From the NCBI RefSeq assembly GCF_009494395.1, contig NZ_VZCB01000022.1:1-45898 (forward strand): a DNA stretch of 45,898 bases. The letters are read 5' to 3'. How positions within the stretch are numbered: the first letter of the stretch is position 1; every line of letters begins with the position of its first letter. The DNA comes from Segatella copri (lineage in GTDB: Bacteria > Bacteroidota > Bacteroidia > Bacteroidales > Bacteroidaceae). Below the pieces are notes generated by a model. That model had not been told where the DNA came from, did no database searches, and saw nothing but the letters and a program-made list of their open reading frames with translations. Shown here piece by piece: positions 41,221-45,898 of the stretch. The translations under genes were made by a program, and so were the position numbers.

Positions 41221-41343
41221 CATTTTCTCTTTTTTAGTTACTAAATGAGGCTAAAAGCCTTAAATCACTGCAAAAATAACCAAAATTTTCTATTTATTAT
41301 TATAATAACAAGGATTTTTCAAGGTTTTTCAAAGAAAAAATTG

Positions 41344-41351
41344 TATTTTTG
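41344..41351 (+). promoter_or_regulatory. Candidate dapB promoter -7 element
   Basis: TATTTTTG matches TAnnTTTG and lies about 120 bases upstream of dapB. No clear TTTG lies 19-21 bases before it. Confidence 0.5.
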
Positions 41352-41472
41352 CCGAAACGTTTGGTTTGAGGAGGCAAAGAATGACGATGCAAAAACGCAA
41401 TGGCAAGCTTTCTCCTTCTCCCTGCCATACGGAAATATCAGTTAGAGTAAAACAAATAAAATTTAGATAAAG

Positions 41473-42234
41473 ATGAAAATTGCTTTGATCGGCTACGGAA
41501 AGATGGGACACATGATCGAGGAGATCGCCCTGCAGCGTGGCCACGAAATCGTATGTAAGATTGACGTGAATAACCCTGAGGATATCGACAGTCCGGAGTT
41601 CTGCTCTGCCGATGTTGCCATCGAGTTTACCAACCCTACTGCCGCTTACGGCAACTATCTGAAGGCTTTCTCCCACAACGTGAAGGTGGTTTCAGGTTCT
41701 ACAGGTTGGATGAAAGACCATAAGGAAGACGTGGAGAAACTCTGCGCCGACGGTAAGCAGACCCTTTTCTGGGCGTCTAACTTCAGCATCGGTGTAGCCA
41801 TCTTCTCTGCCGTAAACCGCTATCTGGCTAAGATCATGAACGGTTTCCCACAGTACTCCGTATGCATGCAGGAAACCCACCACGTGCACAAACTTGATGC
41901 GCCATCAGGCACAGCCATCACACTGGCCGAGGAAATTATCGACAACATCGACAGAAAGAAAGATTGGAAGCGTGGCGTAACTTATTGGACAGAGGATGGT
42001 CATCACGATGAGGGCGATGCAAACATCACCGATGAGGATTTGGTCATCAACTGCGTACGCGATGGCGAGGTTCCAGGAATCCATGCCGTGATGTACGACA
42101 GCGATGCTGATATGATTACCATCGAGCACAGTGCCCACTCACGCAAGGGATTTGCTCTCGGAGCTGTTCTCGCTGCTGAGTTCACAGCCACCCATTCCGG
42201 CTTGCTCACAACCTCAGATTTGTTTAAGTTCTAA
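41473..42234 (+). CDS. dapB: 4-hydroxy-tetrahydrodipicolinate reductase
   Basis: The 253-residue product makes tetrahydrodipicolinate in the diaminopimelate/lysine pathway, feeding peptidoglycan synthesis. It has the NAD(P)-binding GYGKMG at 7-12 and the catalytic/substrate segment ETHHVHKLDAPSGTA near 138-152. The N-terminal domain is short, as in other Bacteroidota enzymes. It starts a group with lepB after 14 bases and a second S26 protein; coupling of cell-wall and secretion genes is an inference from position only. Confidence 0.95.
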   Translation: MKIALIGYGKMGHMIEEIALQRGHEIVCKIDVNNPEDIDSPEFCSADVAIEFTNPTAAYGNYLKAFSHNVKVVSGSTGWMKDHKEDVEKLCADGKQTLFWASNFSIGVAIFSAVNRYLAKIMNGFPQYSVCMQETHHVHKLDAPSGTAITLAEEIIDNIDRKKDWKRGVTYWTEDGHHDEGDANITDEDLVINCVRDGEVPGIHAVMYDSDADMITIEHSAHSRKGFALGAVLAAEFTATHSGLLTTSDLFKF

Positions 42235-42248
42235 TAAATCTAATAAAT

Positions 42249-43697
42249 ATGATTGACAAGCAGAAACAAAAACTCAATATGAAGGTGCAGTGGGCGAAGT
42301 TCGCAGTAGTTCTCGCCCTCTATCTTCTCTTCCTGGTTTGGGTAGAGAGCTGGCTGGGACTCATCGTGGTTCCGTTCATCTTCGATGTCTACATCACCAA
42401 GAAGATTCACTGGCAGTGGTGGAAGGATGAAGAAGGCCCTGTGCGCTTCATCATGAGCTGGGTAGATGCGCTCGTGTTCGCGCTCGTAGCGGTTTATTTC
42501 ATCAACCTCTTCTTCTTCCAGAACTACGTCATTCCGTCTTCCTCTCTCGAAAAGAGTCTCCTCACGGGCGATTATCTCTTCGTGAGCAAGGTAAGCTACG
42601 GACCTCGCATCCCTCAGACTCCGCTCACCATGCCTTTAACCCAGCACACCATGCCGCTGGTCAACGTGAAGAGCTACATTGAGTGGCCTCACTGGGATTA
42701 CCGCCGCGTGAAGGGATTGGGCAACGTGAAGCTCAACGACATCGTTGTGTTCAACTATCCTGCCGGCGACACCCTCTGCAACGAGGAGCGCTATCAGGCG
42801 AACGATTACTATCAGATGGTTTACTCCATCGGCGACCAGATACTGGAGCAGAACGGCCAGCAGCAGGATGTCCGCGTGCTGAACCCATTGCAGCAGCGCC
42901 ACTACTTCGAGAAAGTGTATGCTGCCGGTAGAAACTACATCCTGAACATGCCGGGCGAATATGGCGACATCATCAGCCGTCCTACCGACCGCCGCGAGAA
43001 CTACGTGAAGCGCTGCGTGGGTTTGCCTGGTCAGACCCTGCAGATCAAGAACCGCATCGTTTATCTTGACGGCAAGGCAAACAAGGAGCCTGATAACGTG
43101 CAATATACCTACAAGATGAAGCTCAAGGGCGAGTTCCCTATCGACCTTGCCGATGAGCTGGGAATCACCAACGAAGACCTGCTGATGTATAATCAGAGCG
43201 GCGTGATTCCACTCACCAAGAAGGCTTATCTGGCCCTGAAGGCGAACAAGAACCTCGTGGAGAGCATCTCCATCAACACCGATGCAAGATACGGCGACCT
43301 GTATCCGCTCAACGCCTACACCGGCTGGACATGCGATAATTACGGTCCTGTATGGATTCCGAAGAAGGGCAAGAGCATCGCTCTGACGCTGAAGAACCTG
43401 CCTGTTTACGAGCGTTGCATCAAGGTTTACGAGGGCAACGACCTGAAGGTAGACAGCCAAGGCAACATCTTCATCAACGGTAAGTTGGCGAAGAGCTACA
43501 CCTTCAAGCTCGACTATTACTGGATGATGGGTGACAACCGCCACAACTCAGCCGACAGCCGCTACTGGGGCTTCGTGCCTGAGGATCACATCGTGGGCAA
43601 GCCTATCTTCATCTGGTGGAGCCACAGTCCTGATCATCCAGGCTTCTCAGGCATCCGCTGGAACCGCCTGTTCAACTTCGTAGATAACATCAAGTAA
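42249..43697 (+). CDS. lepB: Signal peptidase I
   Basis: The 482-residue product cleaves signal peptides from exported proteins at the outer face of the inner membrane. Two N-terminal membrane segments (about 18-47 and 70-90) precede the protease. The catalytic serine is Ser99 in VIPSSSLEKSL and the general-base lysine Lys254 in VKRCVGLPGQ. The closing GDNR motif MGDNRHNSADSR is present. It is much longer than the roughly 320 residues of E. coli LepB because of a large insertion between the two catalytic regions (residues about 115-240), as seen in other Bacteroidota. The next gene, 11 bases on, is a degenerate paralogue. Confidence 0.94.
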   Translation: MIDKQKQKLNMKVQWAKFAVVLALYLLFLVWVESWLGLIVVPFIFDVYITKKIHWQWWKDEEGPVRFIMSWVDALVFALVAVYFINLFFFQNYVIPSSSLEKSLLTGDYLFVSKVSYGPRIPQTPLTMPLTQHTMPLVNVKSYIEWPHWDYRRVKGLGNVKLNDIVVFNYPAGDTLCNEERYQANDYYQMVYSIGDQILEQNGQQQDVRVLNPLQQRHYFEKVYAAGRNYILNMPGEYGDIISRPTDRRENYVKRCVGLPGQTLQIKNRIVYLDGKANKEPDNVQYTYKMKLKGEFPIDLADELGITNEDLLMYNQSGVIPLTKKAYLALKANKNLVESISINTDARYGDLYPLNAYTGWTCDNYGPVWIPKKGKSIALTLKNLPVYERCIKVYEGNDLKVDSQGNIFINGKLAKSYTFKLDYYWMMGDNRHNSADSRYWGFVPEDHIVGKPIFIWWSHSPDHPGFSGIRWNRLFNFVDNIK

Positions 43698-43708
43698 GAA
43701 AGATAGAT

Positions 43709-44197
43709 TTGAAAATCGCAGTTAAATTCCTAATAGCTTTAGGTTTATCGCTGCTCCTGGTGTGGGTGGTGCGAACCTTTGCCTTCACTGTCTTCACGGT
43801 GCCCGCCGGAGGTCTTCCTCCGCAGCTGAAAGCAGGCACTCGGGTGATAGTGAATAGGATTGACTGCGATTTTTTCAATCGCGGCGATGTGGTTGTCTTC
43901 ACCGATTCCGTGTTTGCTCCGGCTAAGAATCAAACCAAGGTCAAAGGTCAGAGACAGGCTGGAAATCAAGTTCAGCCTAACCCCCGGAAATTCGTCTCAG
44001 AGGCTTATTTCATCGGTAGGGTAGAGAAGCTTCCGGGTGATACGATTCTCATCGATACGGTGAAGTATATCATTCCTACGGTCTGCTGTAAGCGCTGCGG
44101 CTGCAAGGATTGCCGCTTCTATCTCCTGAAGACCCCAACCGGGCAGCAGGTGGTGCATAAGCATCAGATGATAGGCAAGGCTTACAAGCTGTTCTAA
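43709..44197 (+). CDS. S26 signal peptidase-like protein lacking both catalytic residues
   Basis: The 162-residue product is an S26 paralogue with one N-terminal membrane helix (about 4-26). The segment corresponding to the catalytic IPSGSMxPTL reads VPAGGLPPQL, so the serine is Gly35; the segment corresponding to KRVxGLPGD reads GRVEKLPGD, so the lysine position is Gly103. Between the residual folds lies a cysteine cluster CCKRCGCKDC at 126-135. It would therefore be an inactive binding protein, perhaps assisting LepB, or a metal-binding one. The only available start is TTG at 43709, 11 bases after the lepB stop. The length is about half that of LepB and the frame is fully open. Confidence 0.75.
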   Translation: MKIAVKFLIALGLSLLLVWVVRTFAFTVFTVPAGGLPPQLKAGTRVIVNRIDCDFFNRGDVVVFTDSVFAPAKNQTKVKGQRQAGNQVQPNPRKFVSEAYFIGRVEKLPGDTILIDTVKYIIPTVCCKRCGCKDCRFYLLKTPTGQQVVHKHQMIGKAYKLF

Positions 44198-44212
44198 ACG
44201 TAAAGAGTAATC

Positions 44213-44273
44213 ATAAAGTTCAAAGTTCAAAGTTCAAAGTAAAGAAAGTTCAAATCTCAAAGTTCAAAGTAAA
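44213..44273 (+). repeat. Direct GTTCAAA heptamer array upstream of the WbqC-like gene
   Basis: Consecutive AAGTTCAAAGTTCAAAG units with a second stretch GTTCAAATCTCAAAGTTCAAAG fill the 76-base gap and end at the TTG start codon of the next gene. Unlike 3271-3379 the copies are all direct. Confidence 0.85.
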
Positions 44274-44891
44274 TTGAAAGCCCTTCTTTCCTCCACATAT
44301 TTCGGTCCCATCCAGTGGTATCAGAAGCTGAACCGCTACGATGAATGCCTGATAGAGCGCCACGAGAGCTTTATCAAGCAAACCTATCGCAACCGTATGA
44401 TCATCCCGACCACCAACGGTCCTCTCTCGCTCACCATCCCCACCAATCACGACATCTCCCTGTCGATGAAGGACATCCGCATCTCCGACCACGCCAACTG
44501 GCGCCACGTCCACTGGAATGCGCTCCTTTCCGCCTACGGCGAGAGCCCCTTCTTCGAGTATTACCAGGACGACATCCGCCCCTTCTACGAGAAGAAATAC
44601 GAGTTTCTCTTCGATTTCAACATGGAGACTACCGAGAAGATGATAGAGCTTCTCGACATCCGTCCCAAGATTTCAATCACCGAAGCCTATATTCAGAGTA
44701 AAGAACTGAAAGAAGAGGATGAAATCAAGGATTTCCGCGATGCTATTCGCCCAAAGAAGCCGCTTCCTGACGCTGAATTCGCTCCCAAGCGCTATTATCA
44801 GGTCTACGGGCAGAAGCACGGTTTCCAGCCGAATATGAGCATCCTGGACCTCCTTTTCAATGAAGGCAACGAGGCGATATTCTACCTATAA
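44274..44891 (+). CDS. WbqC-like family protein
   Basis: The 205-residue product resembles the WbqC family: an N-terminal STYFGPIQWYQKLNRYD, then KQTYRNRMIIPTTNGPLSLTIP, and HANWRHVHWNALLSAYGESPFFEYYQDD. WbqC-like proteins are linked to O-antigen or polysaccharide synthesis in some bacteria, with no established reaction. No signal peptide or membrane segment. The start is TTG at 44274, placed directly after a GTTCAAA repeat array; no in-frame ATG is near. The end of the gene, with its stop codon, forms half of the following terminator stem. Confidence 0.8.
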   Translation: MKALLSSTYFGPIQWYQKLNRYDECLIERHESFIKQTYRNRMIIPTTNGPLSLTIPTNHDISLSMKDIRISDHANWRHVHWNALLSAYGESPFFEYYQDDIRPFYEKKYEFLFDFNMETTEKMIELLDIRPKISITEAYIQSKELKEEDEIKDFRDAIRPKKPLPDAEFAPKRYYQVYGQKHGFQPNMSILDLLFNEGNEAIFYL

Positions 44892-44915
44892 ATCATTAAG
44901 GTAGAGTATCGCCTC
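44871..44915. terminator. Bidirectional terminator overlapping the 3' end of the WbqC-like gene
   Basis: GAGGCGATATTCTACCT (44871-44887) pairs with AGGTAGAGTATCGCCTC (44899-44915) with one G-T pair over 17 bases. The last codons of the WbqC-like gene lie in the left arm. Confidence 0.8.
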
Positions 44916-44952
44916 GCAGCTTTCTTATAATTCAATGAGCCTGGTTCCGTAA

Positions 44953-45639
44953 TTAGAAGTAGTAGGCCAGCTTTGCGCGCAAGCCATTGTGATCGATTCC
45001 GTATTTATATTTGCTGCCGTCCCAGCCTGCCGGCTGCTTGTAAGCGGAGGACATGCCGCCAAGATTCATGCCAGCCGACCAGTGCTTGCTGAGCATGTAT
45101 TCGCATCCCATTTCCGCATAGACGCCAAAGCCATCTACGGTGGCGAAATCGTCGTCTGTGCAGGCGTAGCCAAGGCTCAGCAGCAGATTCCAGATGAAGC
45201 GCTTGTTGGTCTTGTAGGCCATTTTGTAACCCGCACCGACGAAATAGTTCATGATTACATCGTTGACGTCATTGCCGCCGTTTCTAGGGATTTTCACCTT
45301 GGTTCTGCTGCCCATGCCATTAATGGAGAAGCCGATATAAAAAGGACGGCGGGTGTTCTTCAGTTTCCACAGATGGGCGTATTCCATGGTCACGTCGAAG
45401 CCGGTAGGCGTTCTGCCCAGTTTATCGCCGTTGGCCGTAAGAATTTCGTTGCTGAGCCATGAATATCCGCTGCTTACGCTGATGCTGTTGGCTGGCAGAT
45501 AGCGCTTCTCGTTGTCTGCATCTTCTACCACAACCTTCTTCTCCTGCTCTTGCGCGCAGGCCTTCTGTGAAGGAATTCCACTCAGAAATAGCGCAAATGA
45601 GGCGCATGCAGCCAATTTTGCTGCTGATTTTGAATTCAT
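44953..45639 (-). CDS. Secreted outer-membrane beta-barrel-like protein
   Basis: The 228-residue product has a long signal peptide (hydrophobic core near residues 9-22, cleavage near CAQEQ) and then alternating polar/hydrophobic strands typical of a small outer-membrane beta-barrel, ending with LRAKLAYYF, a terminal aromatic strand for barrel assembly. Segments such as VSSGYSWLSNEI and NYFVGAGYKMAYK look like barrel strands. No enzymatic motif is seen; it may be a structural or receptor-like porin. It is transcribed alone on the - strand and its promoter lies 35 bases upstream. I do not recognise a named family. Confidence 0.7.
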   Translation of the reverse strand: MNSKSAAKLAACASFALFLSGIPSQKACAQEQEKKVVVEDADNEKRYLPANSISVSSGYSWLSNEILTANGDKLGRTPTGFDVTMEYAHLWKLKNTRRPFYIGFSINGMGSRTKVKIPRNGGNDVNDVIMNYFVGAGYKMAYKTNKRFIWNLLLSLGYACTDDDFATVDGFGVYAEMGCEYMLSKHWSAGMNLGGMSSAYKQPAGWDGSKYKYGIDHNGLRAKLAYYF

Positions 45640-45672
45640 ACGTTTTAAAATTTATTGTTAATAATTTGGCAG

Positions 45673-45680
45673 CAAAGGTA
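45673..45680 (-). promoter_or_regulatory. Candidate promoter of the beta-barrel gene
   Basis: On the - strand TACCTTTG matches TAnnTTTG about 35 bases upstream of the start codon; the -33 box is weak and the segment upstream is T-rich. Confidence 0.55.
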
Positions 45681-45798
45681 TAAAAAAAAAAACGGAATTC
45701 CATAGAAATATATGGGGAAATAATGGGGAATGTAATGTTAACAAATATAACTCGCTCTAAATTGGACTTTGATTGAATATCAAGAACTTGGGCGTTTG

Positions 45799-45849
45799 CC
45801 TATATTATATAGGTAACAATATGGAAACGAGCGGACTTCTGCTCGTTTC
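45799..45849. other. Two small hairpins in the terminal gap
   Basis: CCTATA/TATAGG near 45799-45813 and GAAACGAGC/GCTCGTTTC (45824-45832, 45841-45849) could act as a terminator or leader structure. A TATCTTTG on the - strand (45889-45896) could be a promoter pointing to the left. No gene is seen between 45640 and the end of the window. Confidence 0.5.
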
Positions 45850-45898
45850 TGTATTTTGCAATATACAAAGAACGCCTTAATTCGGGGACAAAGATACG

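Overview
The window looks like a chromosomal stretch from a member of the Bacteroidales, most likely Prevotellaceae (a Prevotella or Segatella copri-like genome). The case rests on the GLPGLI-family secreted protein, MacB-type exporters with ATPase and permease on separate chains, a three-gene fumarate reductase/succinate dehydrogenase with a single cytochrome b subunit, DUF2851 and WbqC-type proteins, an oversized signal peptidase I, and promoters of the Bacteroidota type (TTTG, 19-21 nt, TAnnTTTG) rather than sigma70 type. I assigned this from protein character only. No rRNA, tRNA, CRISPR array, prophage or insertion sequence was seen.

Layout. 1-2.1 kb (+): small secreted protein, a GLPGLI protein whose signal peptide is broken by a one-base frame change, and a TlpA-like thioredoxin. 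2.1-9.1 kb (-): two exporter modules, a YtrB-like ABC ATPase, permease and GntR regulator, followed by a split MacAB system (ATPase, two FtsX-type permeases, HlyD adaptor). 9.4-12.1 kb (-): DNA polymerase I, divergent from a polyprenyl diphosphate synthase (+). 13.4-20.2 kb (-): a housekeeping run mnmG-apt-uvrC-dtd-small membrane protein-MazG-like-deoC, with two parS-like ParB sites around apt. 20.5-23.9 kb (+): the highly expressed fumarate reductase/succinate dehydrogenase operon. 24-28.9 kb (+): a repeat-rich gap, a THUMP-like methyltransferase, an acetylxylan esterase-like enzyme and a YghO-like protein. 29-36.8 kb: topoisomerase IV subunit B, an S41 protease, a BASS transporter (-), then ruvB, coaD, ybeY and an AT-rich EVE-like gene. 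36.8-41.2 kb (-): dusB, dprA, DUF2851 and a thioesterase. 41.5-44.9 kb (+): dapB, lepB, a catalytically degenerate S26 paralogue and a WbqC-like gene. The last gene (-) is an outer-membrane beta-barrel protein.

The genes are mostly ordinary housekeeping; the unusual content is between them. The gaps carry several kinds of short periodic repeat. One class consists of 7-8-base tandem arrays (GTTCAAA, GAGTGAA and GAGTTAA types) arranged as 32-41-base inverted arms around a spacer, seen at three separate gaps with unrelated sequences but the same architecture. A second is a roughly 35-base GTTAAC element present three times. A third comprises REP-like palindromes in two clusters. There are also two places where the 3' end of a gene, stop codon included, appears to be tandemly duplicated downstream, and a palindromic 23-base tandem repeat inside a methyltransferase gene. 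A parS-like site forms exactly the loop of a terminator-like hairpin between apt and uvrC. These are the best candidates for something not yet described; all are read by eye and none has been tested against other genomes.
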